NCBI RefSeq assembly: GCF_009377175.1
Contig: NZ_VJZD01000026.1
Span: forward strand, 1-62,750
Reading direction: 5' to 3'
From: Streptomyces adustus
Lineage (GTDB): Bacteria > Actinomycetota > Actinomycetes > Streptomycetales > Streptomycetaceae
Length of the DNA stretch: 62,750 nucleotides
This document shows, piece by piece, positions 35,246 to 43,952 of this stretch (its first letter is position 1; every line of letters begins with the position of its first letter). Position numbers and translations under genes: made by a program. A model generated the notes under the pieces. It saw only the letters and a list, made by a program, of their open reading frames with translations, searched no databases and was not told the origin of the DNA.

Positions 35246-36901
35246 TCACAGCAGGTCGGCCCAGGTGCTCCAGCCGCTGGTGGCCTTGGCGACGCGGGCC
35301 TTGAAGCCTCCGGTGCCGGTACCGGCGTAGAAGTACAGGGCGCCGGAGGAGTTCGTGGCCATGAGGTCGGCCTTGCCGTCGCCATTGGCATCCCCGGGTG
35401 AGAACACCTTCTTGTACTGCTGCCAGCCGGTGCCCACCTTCACCCGGGCCGAGAAGGGAGCGGACGCGACGCCGGTGCCCGCGTAGCGCCACAGGACGCC
35501 GGAGGTGTCCCGGGCCATCAGATCGGGACGGCCGTCGCCGGTGAAGTCGCCCGCGCCGACGACACTGTTGTAGCGCTGCCAGCCGGTGCTGATCGTGACG
35601 CGGGAGCCCACGTTGGTGCCGGAGTTGTCGCCCGCATAGAGGTAGAGCGTGCCGGAGGTGCTCAAGGCCAGCAGGTCGCCCTTGCCGTCGCCGGTCACAT
35701 CACCGGGGCCGAGAACCCGGTTGTACGAGGTGGAGCCGGTGGCGAGCTGGGGGTCCGAGAGGGCGTAGAACGCCGGGTTGGTCAGCCGGCCGCTGCTGAC
35801 GGACTGGACGACCAGGTCGGCGAGGCCGTTCTGACGGAGCGAGGAGGCGTACGCGAGGCGGGTGGTGGCCGACGGCCAGGCGTCACCGACCAGAAGCTTG
35901 CCGGTCAGCGAGCCGGTGCCGGTGACCTCATAGCTGTAGAGGCTGCCGGCCGTCGTACGGGCCATGGTCCCGAACTTGCCGAAGTGCGGGTTGTTGCCGG
36001 CTCCCGCGAACTGCGTGACCTTGCCCCAGCCCTTGCTGCGGGCGGACCGGGTGCCGAAGGTGCCCTTGCCGTCGCCCGGGTAGCACCACAGGGCGCCGGA
36101 GAAGTCCCTGGCCAGCAGGTCGGTCTTGCCGTCGCCGTCCCAGTCGCCACCGCCGATGATCTGGTTGTACGACGCCCAGTCGGTCTTCGGGTCCTGGACC
36201 CGGGTGCCGAAGGTGCCACCCTTCTTGCCGGGGTAGCGGTAGAGGACGCCTGCCGGAGTGCGGGCCAGCAAATCGCCGACGCCGTCGCCGGTCAGGTCAC
36301 CGGCGCCGATCAGCTCGTCGTACTGCTGCCAGCCGGTGCCGACCAGCACGCGGCTGCCGAAGGCTCCGGTGCCCTTGCCGGGATAGAAGTAGAGCGAGCC
36401 GGCCGGGGTACGGGCCAGCAAGTCCGCCTTGCCGTCGCCGTTCAGGTCCCCCGGGGCGGCGACCTTGTTGTAGATCTGCCAGCCGGACGCGACCGTACTG
36501 TACGAACCCAGGCCGCCGGGGCTGCGCGCGTAGAGGCCGGAATGGAAGTACAGCACGCCGCTCGCGCTGAGGGTCAGCACGTCCTGGACGCCGTCCGAGT
36601 CGAGGTCGCCCGGGGTCAGCACGTCCTTGACCTTGGCAACGTCCGAGTCGAGGACCATGACCTCGGCCGAGCCCGTGTCGAGGTACAGCTGGCCCGCGAC
36701 GTTGCGATAGATCAGGTCGGACGTGCCGTCCCCGTCGAAGTCACCGCGCACCGGGGCGCTGGCGCCCGCGTGGGTGGGCAGCATCACGAAGACACCTGTC
36801 GTGAGCACCGCCGCCGTAGCGGCCAGTACCGATGCCTTCATGCCGGGGAAGCGCCGACGTCCGGAGCTCCGGTCGCGCCGCCGGGGGCGGGTGGTGAACA
36901 C
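35246..36901 (-). CDS. secreted FG-GAP/VCBS repeat protein
   Basis: 551 residues. An Arg-rich N terminus and a hydrophobic segment (VLAATAAVLTTGVFVMLP) form a signal peptide. The mature protein consists of repeated FG-GAP blades with calcium-binding-like DxDxDG loops: FDGDGTSDL, LDSDGVQDV, LNGDGKADL, LTGDGVGDL, WDGDGKTDL, VTGDGKGDL, FTGDGRPDL, ANGDGKADL. It should fold as an integrin-like beta-propeller and bind an extracellular ligand. GTG 36901 is preceded by GGAGAG. The stop of the PhoD gene lies 15 bases upstream, so the two form an operon and this protein may assist a phosphatase at the cell surface. Confidence 0.9.
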   Translation of the reverse strand: MFTTRPRRRDRSSGRRRFPGMKASVLAATAAVLTTGVFVMLPTHAGASAPVRGDFDGDGTSDLIYRNVAGQLYLDTGSAEVMVLDSDVAKVKDVLTPGDLDSDGVQDVLTLSASGVLYFHSGLYARSPGGLGSYSTVASGWQIYNKVAAPGDLNGDGKADLLARTPAGSLYFYPGKGTGAFGSRVLVGTGWQQYDELIGAGDLTGDGVGDLLARTPAGVLYRYPGKKGGTFGTRVQDPKTDWASYNQIIGGGDWDGDGKTDLLARDFSGALWCYPGDGKGTFGTRSARSKGWGKVTQFAGAGNNPHFGKFGTMARTTAGSLYSYEVTGTGSLTGKLLVGDAWPSATTRLAYASSLRQNGLADLVVQSVSSGRLTNPAFYALSDPQLATGSTSYNRVLGPGDVTGDGKGDLLALSTSGTLYLYAGDNSGTNVGSRVTISTGWQRYNSVVGAGDFTGDGRPDLMARDTSGVLWRYAGTGVASAPFSARVKVGTGWQQYKKVFSPGDANGDGKADLMATNSSGALYFYAGTGTGGFKARVAKATSGWSTWADLL

Positions 36902-36916
36902 GTTCTCTCCGGAAGG

Positions 36917-38749
36917 TCAGGGGGTCGTGGAGACGTCAGTGGCGGAGACGTCGGCGGCCGCGTCGCTCGGGGACTGCGTGAGCGAGGGCGATGCGGGCGC
37001 GGTCGCCGGGTCCGTGGCCGACTCCGTCGGCTCGGCCGACTGCGCCGGGGTGGCCGAGTCCGCCGGGGTGGCCGTGTCCGCAGGTCCTGCGGACTCCTGC
37101 GCACTCGCGCTCGTACTCGCCGAAGGCTCGGTCGGGACGTCGACCCGGTACACGCCCGGCACACCGCTGTCCACCCGGAAGGTCGCCGCTGTGGTGGTCG
37201 TGCCGTCCTTGGTCAGCACGGTGGAGATCGCCCGCAGCCGTGCGTCGATACGGTCCTCGGTGATGTCGAGGAGCAGATAGCCGCGCCGGGCATCGATGAT
37301 CTTCCAGTGCGGGTTGTCCGCCAGCTTGGGCGCCCACTCGGCGGCAAAGGCCACCAGGTCCTCGTCCCCGCTGCTGGAGATGGAGGTCCCGACGAACTCC
37401 GCGCCGACCACGGCCGACTTCGCGTCGGCGTAGTCCAGCTTGAGGTCGCTGACGATGGTGCGATGCCTGTCGCCGGAGAGCACCACGGGGTTGCGGACGC
37501 CCTGGAACTCGGCGAGCAGGGTGGCACGTTCCTTCTGGTAACCGTCCCAGGCGTCGTACGACCACTGCTTGCCCACACCCGCGAGGAAGTCGGTCTCGGC
37601 CATCATCACCTGGGAGGCCACCAGGTTCCACCGCGCGCCGGAGGTGCGCATGCTGTTCACCAGCCACTTGCGCTGAGTGTCGCCCATGATGACCCGGCCG
37701 GCCTCCATGGCCCCGGCAGCGGTGGTCGCCTGGTCGTCGCGGTACTGCCGGGTGTCCAGAACATGCAGCCGGGCCAGTGGGCCGAAGTCGAGCGAGCGGT
37801 ACATCAGAACGTCCGGGCCGCTGGGCTTCTGCGCGGCACGGATCGGCATGTGCTCGTAGAAGGCCTGGAAGGCGGCCGCCCGGCGGGCCCGGAATTTCGC
37901 GGCGGGCCAGGCGACGGGGTCGTTCGCCACGTCACCGGCCCAGTCCTGCTCCACCTCGTGGTCGTCGAAGACGACGACGAAGGGCGCCGCGGCGCGCATC
38001 GCCTGAAGGTCCGGGTCGGTGTTGTACTGCTCGTGGCGGGCACGGTACTGGGCGAGCGTGACGGGCTGGCCCACGCCTTCGTGCCGACGTACGCGATAGG
38101 AGTAGGCCGAGCTCTCGTAGATGTAGTCGCCGACGAACAGCACGAGGTCCGGCTGCTGGTCGAGCATGTCCCGGTAGGCGGTGAAGTAGCCGTGCTGCCA
38201 GTTCTGGCAGGAGGCCAGCGCGATCCGCAGGTTCTTCGGGGTGTCACCGGCGGCGGGGGCGGTGCGGGTCCGACCGGTGAGGGAGGTGCGGCCCAGGGCC
38301 TTGAACCGGTACCAGTAGTCGGTGGCCGGGGTCAGGCCCGTGACGTCCACGTGGACGCTGTAGCCGAGACTGCTGGTCGCCGTCGCCGTACCGCTCTTGA
38401 CGACCGTGGTGAAGCCGCTGTCCGAGGCGAGTTCCCAGCTCACCGCGACGGTGGGAGCCAGAATGCCGGAGCTGCCCAGCTGGGGCGGCACCACCCTGGT
38501 CCACAGCACGATCGCGGTGGGCAGCGGATCGCCGGAGGCGATGCCCAGCTTGAAGACCGTGCCGCTGACCGACGTACCGGCGCCGGCCGCGGCGGTCGCC
38601 CCGCGCACGGACGCCGAGGCGCTGCCCGCCAGCACCTGCCCGGCGGCCGCCGCACCCGCGGTTCCCAGCGTGACGGCCCCCGCGCCCAGGAAACGCCTGC
38701 GACGCATCCCGTTGGCGCCTGTGTTGTTGTCGCTCGGCTGCACCGGCAT
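36917..38749 (-). CDS. phoD: PhoD-type alkaline phosphatase/phosphodiesterase, Tat-exported
   Basis: About 610 residues. The Tat leader has MRRRRFLGAGAVTLG. An N-terminal Fn3-like domain (GIASGDPLPTAIVLWTRVVP) precedes the metallophosphatase core: ALASCQNW, LVLFVGDYIYE, VVVFDDHEVEQDW and VVLSGDRHRT, the metal- and phosphate-binding motifs of PhoD enzymes (Ca and Fe dependent). After about residue 540 the protein ends in an unusual Ala/Ser/Thr/Pro-rich tail. ATG 38749 is chosen because the Tat leader follows; the frame runs far upstream but that part reads as noise. Role: scavenging phosphate from phosphodiesters outside the cell. It heads an operon with the FG-GAP protein. Confidence 0.92.
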   Translation of the reverse strand: MPVQPSDNNTGANGMRRRRFLGAGAVTLGTAGAAAAGQVLAGSASASVRGATAAAGAGTSVSGTVFKLGIASGDPLPTAIVLWTRVVPPQLGSSGILAPTVAVSWELASDSGFTTVVKSGTATATSSLGYSVHVDVTGLTPATDYWYRFKALGRTSLTGRTRTAPAAGDTPKNLRIALASCQNWQHGYFTAYRDMLDQQPDLVLFVGDYIYESSAYSYRVRRHEGVGQPVTLAQYRARHEQYNTDPDLQAMRAAAPFVVVFDDHEVEQDWAGDVANDPVAWPAAKFRARRAAAFQAFYEHMPIRAAQKPSGPDVLMYRSLDFGPLARLHVLDTRQYRDDQATTAAGAMEAGRVIMGDTQRKWLVNSMRTSGARWNLVASQVMMAETDFLAGVGKQWSYDAWDGYQKERATLLAEFQGVRNPVVLSGDRHRTIVSDLKLDYADAKSAVVGAEFVGTSISSSGDEDLVAFAAEWAPKLADNPHWKIIDARRGYLLLDITEDRIDARLRAISTVLTKDGTTTTAATFRVDSGVPGVYRVDVPTEPSASTSASAQESAGPADTATPADSATPAQSAEPTESATDPATAPASPSLTQSPSDAAADVSATDVSTTP

Positions 38750-38875
38750 GCCTTTACCCCTGAGGCGGTGCCCTGCGCAGCGCCGGTGAACATGATCGCC
38801 ACGGATTCTATGCAATACCCTGACATGTGCAGTACCGGGGGGTCGTAAATCCGTTCGAAACAACCAGCAGGAGCC

Positions 38876-39562
38876 ATGCACCGACCATTGATCGCCGCAG
38901 TCACGGCCCTGCTCCTCGCCGGCGCGGCAGGGTGCTCGTCGACCGACGCCGAACAGGAGACGGGAAGCGGCTCCGCCGCAGGCTCGGACTCGGGCTCGTC
39001 GTCGAGCACCGTGGCCAGGGGCGGGTCGGAGAGCGGCGGCTCGCCGAGTGCCGGCGGTGTCGGGACCCCGAGGGAGAGCGATGGCAGCCGGGGGAGTGGC
39101 GGGGCGCCCTTCCCGCCCGCCGGGGTGCTCCTCGGAGCTGACTCCCTCCCCACTCCCGCCGCCGACCACTGCCGTACGCAGAACCTGACGGCCGTGGCAC
39201 GCAGTACCGGTCGGGGCCTGGCCACGCTTGTGATCACCAACGAAGGTACCGGCTCCTGCACGGTACGCGGCTTCCCCTCCCTTCTCTTCAAGACGGAGAT
39301 CGGCCCGACCGAGCTGCCGGTGGACTGGGCCGGGTCGGCCACCGAGGCCGCGAAGTTCACCCTCAGTCCGGGCGAATCCGCTTCGGCCGCGCTGAGCTTC
39401 ACCAGCCTCGACGAGTGCGAGCCGGTCACCGGCCTCGACCTCGTCCCGCCCGGCGAATCCCGGGCCCTCACCCCTGCTTTCACGACCACGAACGGGAAGA
39501 AGGCGCCGGTGCGCATCTGCGACACCGGTGTGCGGGTGCAGGCGTTCTCGCCCATGCGGTGA
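38876..39562 (+). CDS. lipoprotein, DUF4232-like
   Basis: 228 residues. Signal peptide with lipobox LLAGAAGCSS. A Gly/Ser-rich linker runs to about residue 90. The remaining domain reads CRTQNLTAVARSTGRGLATL, then VITNEGTGSCTVRGFPSLLF and RICDTGVRVQAF, the pattern of DUF4232 in actinobacterial lipoproteins. Four Cys could form two disulphides. CAGGAG precedes the ATG. Divergent from phoD with about 125 bases between; a functional link is not shown. Confidence 0.85.
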   Translation: MHRPLIAAVTALLLAGAAGCSSTDAEQETGSGSAAGSDSGSSSSTVARGGSESGGSPSAGGVGTPRESDGSRGSGGAPFPPAGVLLGADSLPTPAADHCRTQNLTAVARSTGRGLATLVITNEGTGSCTVRGFPSLLFKTEIGPTELPVDWAGSATEAAKFTLSPGESASAALSFTSLDECEPVTGLDLVPPGESRALTPAFTTTNGKKAPVRICDTGVRVQAFSPMR

Positions 39563-39579
39563 TGCGTTGAGTTCGTCGG

Positions 39580-39860
39580 TCAAGGCGACAAAGCGCAGGC
39601 CGTGATGGTGGTGTTCGCCGACACGTTGTTGCCGTCGGCCATGTCGGCCATGTCGGCCATGTCGGCCAGGCGCTGATCGTGCCGCAGCACGGCCGGGACG
39701 GTCACCGCGATCCGGCCGGGCGGCAGGATCCGCCACCTGGACCGCATCGCCTTCAGATGGCGGCGCGGCAGACCGGCGAGGTGGTTGACGGTGTGCGTGG
39801 ACAGCGGCAGACGGCACTGGTGGACAAGCGTGCTCGTGCCCTCGACGCGTCCTTTGGTTT
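39580..39860 (-). pseudogene. truncated transposase remnant with internal tandem repeat
   Basis: Minus strand. The frame reads VHQCRLPLSTHTVNHLAGLP, then RHLKAMRSRWRILPPGRIAV and TVPAVLRHDQRLADMADMAD. This resembles the N-terminal part of an actinobacterial transposase (STxTVNHLA...R.HR...RSRWR.L.PG..AL). The copy ends at TGA 39582-39580 soon after GNNVSAN and carries a triplicated Met-Ala-Asp unit encoded by the tandem repeat at 39634-39668. No catalytic residues remain. Confidence 0.5.
39634..39668. repeat. 9-bp tandem repeat GTCGGCCAT, four copies
   Basis: Three full copies and one eight-base copy of GTCGGCCAT. It keeps the reading frame of the transposase remnant and lengthens it by Met-Ala-Asp units, so it probably arose by replication slippage. 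Confidence 0.9.
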
Positions 39861-39873
39861 TCGTCGCACATTT

Positions 39874-40131
39874 TCAACGGCCGCCGGGGGCCTCGCGGTC
39901 AGGCTCGCGCCGGATCTCCGGGCGACAGCGCCTCCGGCCACCGGCGTGTGGCGAACCGGCCGTCGGGCAGTTTACGCAGCTGACCGCGATCAACACGGCG
40001 CGCTCGTCGGCGAGTTGTTGGCTCACCCGCTCCAGGACCCGTTCGGCGACGGCAAGTTCGTTCCGCTCGGCTCGCAACTCCGCCAACTGCTTGGTCAGCT
40101 GTTCTTCGAGTTCGTCCAGTTCCGCACGCAT
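39874..40131 (-). CDS. short coiled-coil ORF, doubtful
   Basis: 85 residues from ATG 40131. The first 45 form a convincing coiled coil (RAELDELEEQLTKQLAELRA, then ERNELAVAERVLERVSQQLA). The remainder is Arg/Pro-rich and looks non-coding. This kind of N-terminal coiled coil occurs in Streptomyces proteins that continue with a winged helix, which is missing here. Probably a truncated gene. Confidence 0.35.
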   Translation of the reverse strand: MRAELDELEEQLTKQLAELRAERNELAVAERVLERVSQQLADERAVLIAVSCVNCPTAGSPHAGGRRRCRPEIRREPDREAPGGR

Positions 40132-40281
40132 CCGGCCGCCGGGAAAGCGACCTGGATCGGCCAGCGGGTTCCGTCGGCCTCGACGTCGGAGCGACGCTGA
40201 AGGCGCCCCACACCGGATCGTCCACCCAGCGCCCTTGACGGGCGAGTGCCGTACGCCGGGCCGCATCCACGCTGGAGAACG

Positions 40282-40554
40282 TCATGCTTCGTGATCGGGG
40301 TCGAGCACCACCATGAACCTGTTGCCTTCCGGATCTGTCATCAGGGCGTGCAAGCAATCGTGAGGTTCCACGAGAGAGGCGCCCTTGGCGATCAGCGTCT
40401 GCACGTGTTCGGCGATTGTTCCGACAAGGACGGTGACGACCGGTAGCACAGCCGGAGATTCCGCTTTGCCGACGCTGTACCCACCCCAACCCGGGATGCC
40501 GCCCCAGAACCTGATCATTTTCTCTGGGTCTACTGCGTCAAAATGGACGTGCAT
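40282..40554 (-). CDS. short VOC/glyoxalase-like protein, probably internally deleted
   Basis: 90 residues against about 115-130 in relatives. It begins HVHFDAVDPEKMIRFWGGIP and ends HALMTDPEGNRFMVVLD, the two conserved ends of a VOC domain with the metal- or substrate-binding His and Glu. The central strands are reduced (AESPAVLPVVTVLVGTIAEH), so roughly 30 residues appear to be missing in frame. It may be non-functional. GTGAGA precedes the ATG; no partners. Confidence 0.55.
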   Translation of the reverse strand: MHVHFDAVDPEKMIRFWGGIPGWGGYSVGKAESPAVLPVVTVLVGTIAEHVQTLIAKGASLVEPHDCLHALMTDPEGNRFMVVLDPDHEA

Positions 40555-40876
40555 GCTGCTGTCTCACTTTCATCCGTGCGACCGAAGCTGAGAACAGCCT
40601 GCCCAATTAATCCGGAAGGCCGTTACGGGGGAACGGACTTGAGCAGTCGATCGCCAGCGGGCCGTCATGGGTGACCTGGAACGCGGTCTCTCACCCTGGA
40701 ACGTGCACCACACGGGAAAGTCAGCAGTCTTTGCGACGGCCCTTCCCGTGCTGCCGCTCGGAGCAGCCGACGCCGCGGCAGCCGGCACCAGCAGGGCGCC
40801 GCCGCGAGAAGTGGGACGCCCACGACCAGCGCGAGCACGCTGAGTACCGGTCACACCGTCCCTCTGACCCGCGACT

Positions 40877-41356
40877 TCAAGTTGGCGGAGGCCCTATGAA
40901 CTGCTGTCGGCTCGACGGCGATCGAAAGCGCGCCATGATCTGGTGTGCGTACTGATCGTCCGGGCCGATGTCCTGGACCACACGATGGGCCTCTTGGGCC
41001 CGACTCGCCTCGCAGAGCAGTCGGACAAGGACGTACAGGGCATCACGATCACCTGCTCTGGCGCGGTCGCGCAGCGCCGCCTCCATCCCCCGCTCGCGAA
41101 GCGCTCTGTTGAGTCTCCGACGTGCGTGGACATCCGTGAGAGCGCGTTCGGTGAGTTCCGAGAGCCGTTCCGCACGGACGAGCAAATCCATGTGCCACAG
41201 GTGGTTGTTGTGTCTGTAGGGATCGATGGAGAAGCACTCGGCGTAGGTGCTCACCAACGCGATGGCCGCGTCCCAATCCTGGCGCCGTTCCGCTGCCTGG
41301 GCTTGCTCGAACCACTCCACCGGACGAGTATCGCGCAGCACTGCCTCGTACAGCAT
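40877..41356 (-). CDS. hypothetical helical-repeat protein
   Basis: 159 residues, mostly helices: RQDWDAAIALVSTYAECFSI, DPYRHNNHLWHMDLLVRAER, RAGDRDALYVLVRLLCEASR. The pattern hints at TPR-like or Sel1-like repeats but no consensus is clear. The ATG at 41356 lacks a visible ribosome-binding site and lies close to decayed mobile-element sequence, so the N terminus may be incomplete. Function unknown. Confidence 0.55.
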   Translation of the reverse strand: MLYEAVLRDTRPVEWFEQAQAAERRQDWDAAIALVSTYAECFSIDPYRHNNHLWHMDLLVRAERLSELTERALTDVHARRRLNRALRERGMEAALRDRARAGDRDALYVLVRLLCEASRAQEAHRVVQDIGPDDQYAHQIMARFRSPSSRQQFIGPPPT

Positions 41357-41397
41357 CGTGGGCGTGGTGGCCGAAGAACGTCTCCTGGCGCCGGAAT

Positions 41398-42984
41398 ATG
41401 GCTGCGGCTGTGGAGGCCGAGCGGCGGATCACCGCTGGGGTGATGGCAGTTGACCTGGACGAGGGCTGGGTCCGACTGGTGATGACCGCCACCGAAAATC
41501 CCGGGACTTCAGGCGTTCCTGACATCACTATCGAGCAGGGGATCACCGGTCTGGGCGTCGTGCCACGACCGGCGGACCAGCATCGGTCGACGGTGAGCAG
41601 GTGGCCGCGGTGCTCACGGACCCGGGAGAGCACGTTGAAACATGCCATTCGCTGGATGAAGAGGGCGCTCACCAAACAGATGGACACGTACTTCGTCAAC
41701 AAGATCCACGACCTTGTCGGCCTGTACCTCGATCCGCCCGAGCGGGTACTCGTCTTCGGCGTGGTCGAAGCGAGCGAGGCCCGGTCCCCGGACCCCTCGC
41801 GGTCGACGCCGACGGGGGCACCCCACCGCATCGGGCACGACGATGTGCGGGTCGACGCCTCAACACCGTTCGCCGCCCTGGACGGCGCCACGAGAAGGGT
41901 CATCGGTTTCCGGGATCGCCGGCGTCGAGCCGAGGGCCTGAAGGAGTTCCTGAGAAAAGTCGACCGCGAAGCGCCACTCGGACTGGACATCCATGTGGTG
42001 CTGGACAATTACGCCCCCCACGAGGTTCGACGCATCAAGACGTGGCCGCTGTACCACCGCCGGTTCCATCTGCACGTCGCACCCACCAGGTCGTCGTGGC
42101 TCAGCCTGGCGGAGCGCTGGTTCGCCGCGCGCACCACCAGGCACATGGGGCAAGGCGTACACACGACCGAGAACACCCTCGAGAGGGATGTCGAAGCCTG
42201 GATCGCCGCACGGAACACCAACCCCAGGCCCTACGTCTGGACCAAGACCACAGACCAGATCCTCGAATACCTCGCCGACCGTATGGGCGATACTCCTGAC
42301 TCCACACACCAATCCGGCGGGACGGACCTCTTCTGGGGTCGTCTGCGCGCCATCGATTGGGCGGGCGTGTGCGCGGGCCCCCACCACACTGCCGGCGCAG
42401 GGGTACTGATCCCGCGGCTGCTGCACGGCCTGTCGTGTGCGGCCGACCCGGTGTCAGCACGCTGGTGGGCGGAGGAACTCTACGAGATGGCCTTTCACGA
42501 CCACTCCGGTGGCTATCTGCGGTCGGCCGAATCGATGACGCCCTTCCTCGTCGTGATCTGCGACTCGAACCGGGCAGCACCCCAAGCAGCCGCCCTGACG
42601 CTCCTGGCGCAGTTCGCCGGTGGCTTCCCGACCGCGGGGCGTGAATGCTGTCAAGCGGTGGACCTGCACGAACGCACGATGGAGGCCGTACGCGCAGGCC
42701 TGCCCAGCTACTACACGCAGTTGAGGTCACCGATTGCCCAGGTGAGAGCAGCGGCATTCGTACTCCTGAGTGTGCTGGAACACGCGCCGATCAAAAACCT
42801 GAGCCAAGCCGAGCGCATCGCACTTTCCGCGGAGGTTTCGGAGACCTCGCCGCGGTTCCGTCAGGCGATGGAGCGACTGACAGCGACAGAAAGGGATCCG
42901 CTCGTCCTCAAGCGGATCCAGGAAGCCGAGATCGACCCCCTGTTCGGCATCGACGAGGGATTCGGCCTCGAGCCGTTCCTGTGA
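41398..42984 (+). CDS. chimeric ORF: decayed IS630 transposase joined to a HEAT-like protein
   Basis: 528 codons in one frame with two unrelated parts. Residues 1-93 are not recognisable. Residues about 95-300 are an IS630 transposase core. Residues about 310-528 form a helical domain (WAGVCAGPHHTAGAGVLIPR, DPVSARWWAEELYEMAFHDH, SPIAQVRAAAFVLLSVLEHA), similar in style to HEAT-like immunity proteins. The most likely original downstream gene began near 42300, and loss of the intervening stop joined the two. Whether the fusion is translated is unknown; a start inside the second half is equally possible. Confidence 0.5.
   Translation: MAAAVEAERRITAGVMAVDLDEGWVRLVMTATENPGTSGVPDITIEQGITGLGVVPRPADQHRSTVSRWPRCSRTRESTLKHAIRWMKRALTKQMDTYFVNKIHDLVGLYLDPPERVLVFGVVEASEARSPDPSRSTPTGAPHRIGHDDVRVDASTPFAALDGATRRVIGFRDRRRRAEGLKEFLRKVDREAPLGLDIHVVLDNYAPHEVRRIKTWPLYHRRFHLHVAPTRSSWLSLAERWFAARTTRHMGQGVHTTENTLERDVEAWIAARNTNPRPYVWTKTTDQILEYLADRMGDTPDSTHQSGGTDLFWGRLRAIDWAGVCAGPHHTAGAGVLIPRLLHGLSCAADPVSARWWAEELYEMAFHDHSGGYLRSAESMTPFLVVICDSNRAAPQAAALTLLAQFAGGFPTAGRECCQAVDLHERTMEAVRAGLPSYYTQLRSPIAQVRAAAFVLLSVLEHAPIKNLSQAERIALSAEVSETSPRFRQAMERLTATERDPLVLKRIQEAEIDPLFGIDEGFGLEPFL
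41680..42299 (+). mobile_element. IS630-family transposase remnant (DDE core, first Asp lost)
   Basis: The stretch reads FVNKIHDLVGLYLDPPERVL, then FAALDGATRRVIGF, EFLRKVDREAPLGLDIHVVL, DNYAPH, SSWLSLAERWFA and PRPYVWTKTTDQILEYLADR, the order of an IS630 transposase C-terminal half. The second catalytic Asp (DNYAPH) and the Glu (LAERWFA) are present, but the first motif, normally CVDEKSQ, is GVVEASE, so the Asp is gone. The N-terminal helix-turn-helix half and recognisable inverted repeats are missing. Confidence 0.75.
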
Positions 42985-43213
42985 GTCATCTCCGGGCAGG
43001 ACAGCCCCGTGATCGATGTGGTCGTGGCGGAGATCCCGGCGACACGTCCTGATACCCGACCTGTGGTGTGGAGGTCCGGACCTGCGGGCCCGGTTGGTCC
43101 GACCGGTCGGATCTGCCGGTGGGTCGCGCCGGGACGCTCCGAGCGGTGGCAGTGCCGAGGTTATGAATATGCCGCACCTGACCGTCCACGAACACAACCT
43201 CTGGAGCCATACG

Positions 43214-43720
43214 ATGCGCCCCATCAGGGCAGCTTGTTTCGGCACGGCCACTGCGCTGGCCATTCTTCTCGCCTGCGCCCCCGTCGCGGCCGCCGCGACG
43301 GACACCGATGTTGTCCCCGCCATGGGCAAGGACCGGGTCATCACGCTCATCGGCCATCTCGCGCAGCAGACGCGCTTCCCCGTGAACCCTGGCGGCAGCC
43401 CCGCCCAGGGTGACCGGACCGTCTTCCGCTCGGACCTCTTCGACCTGAACGGCAACCAGGTCGGCGACACCGCCGGTACCTGCACCACCACCCGGGTCGA
43501 CAACGGTGGAGCGGAGGTGTGCAACGTGAACTACAACTTCCCCGGCGGCCAGCTCACCGTGCAGGGGATGGTCTTCGGCATTCTCGTCCCGGGACCGCCG
43601 CCCTCGTTCGACAACGCGATCACCGGCGGCACCGGGGTGTTCGACCGGGCGCGGGGCCAGGTCCACGCCGACACGATCGGCATGGGTATCAGGCGCTTCA
43701 CGATCGACCTCGACCGCTGA
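43214..43720 (+). CDS. secreted allene-oxide-cyclase-barrel (dirigent-like) protein
   Basis: 168 residues. The signal peptide is about 1-28 (GTATALAILLACAPVAAAA). The mature part resembles the AOC barrel/dirigent fold: FRSDLFDLNGNQVGDTAGTC, then GGQLTVQGMVF, NAITGGTGVFDRARGQVHA. In Streptomyces such proteins are small and of unknown role. ATG 43214 is chosen because the signal peptide starts there and GGAGC lies upstream; the frame opens at 43016. No operon partners. Confidence 0.85.
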   Translation: MRPIRAACFGTATALAILLACAPVAAAATDTDVVPAMGKDRVITLIGHLAQQTRFPVNPGGSPAQGDRTVFRSDLFDLNGNQVGDTAGTCTTTRVDNGGAEVCNVNYNFPGGQLTVQGMVFGILVPGPPPSFDNAITGGTGVFDRARGQVHADTIGMGIRRFTIDLDR

Positions 43721-43952
43721 CCGATCCTGACCCTGCCAGGTGAGAAGGGTGGGCCGTGCATGGCACGGCCCACCGGCTCGAACGGTCCCATCGGCGACGC
43801 CGCGACCAGGCCCGGTCCCAGACCGTTCGCCCTCAGCGGCCGGCCGCCCAGGCATGAGGACCGCGATCCACAGCCGGAGTGCGAGAGTCGACTGGCTCCG
43901 GTTCGCATTGCAGGCAGGAGCGGCCGCTCGGGCAGCCCCTGCCGGCGTTGGG

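Noticed and set aside
38785..38791. Single GTTCACC (complement) upstream of phoD as a PHO box
   Set aside because: PhoP boxes need at least two spaced repeats; only one good unit is visible.
35984..38848. 954-codon plus-strand frame across the FG-GAP and PhoD genes
   Set aside because: Antisense to two well-supported secreted proteins; composition typical of a GC shadow.
39634..39668. CRISPR-like repeat
   Set aside because: Contiguous 9-bp tandem copies without spacers.
38750..39877. N-terminal extension of the PhoD frame
   Set aside because: Overlaps the divergent lipoprotein and a transposase remnant; the Tat leader gives the start at 38749.
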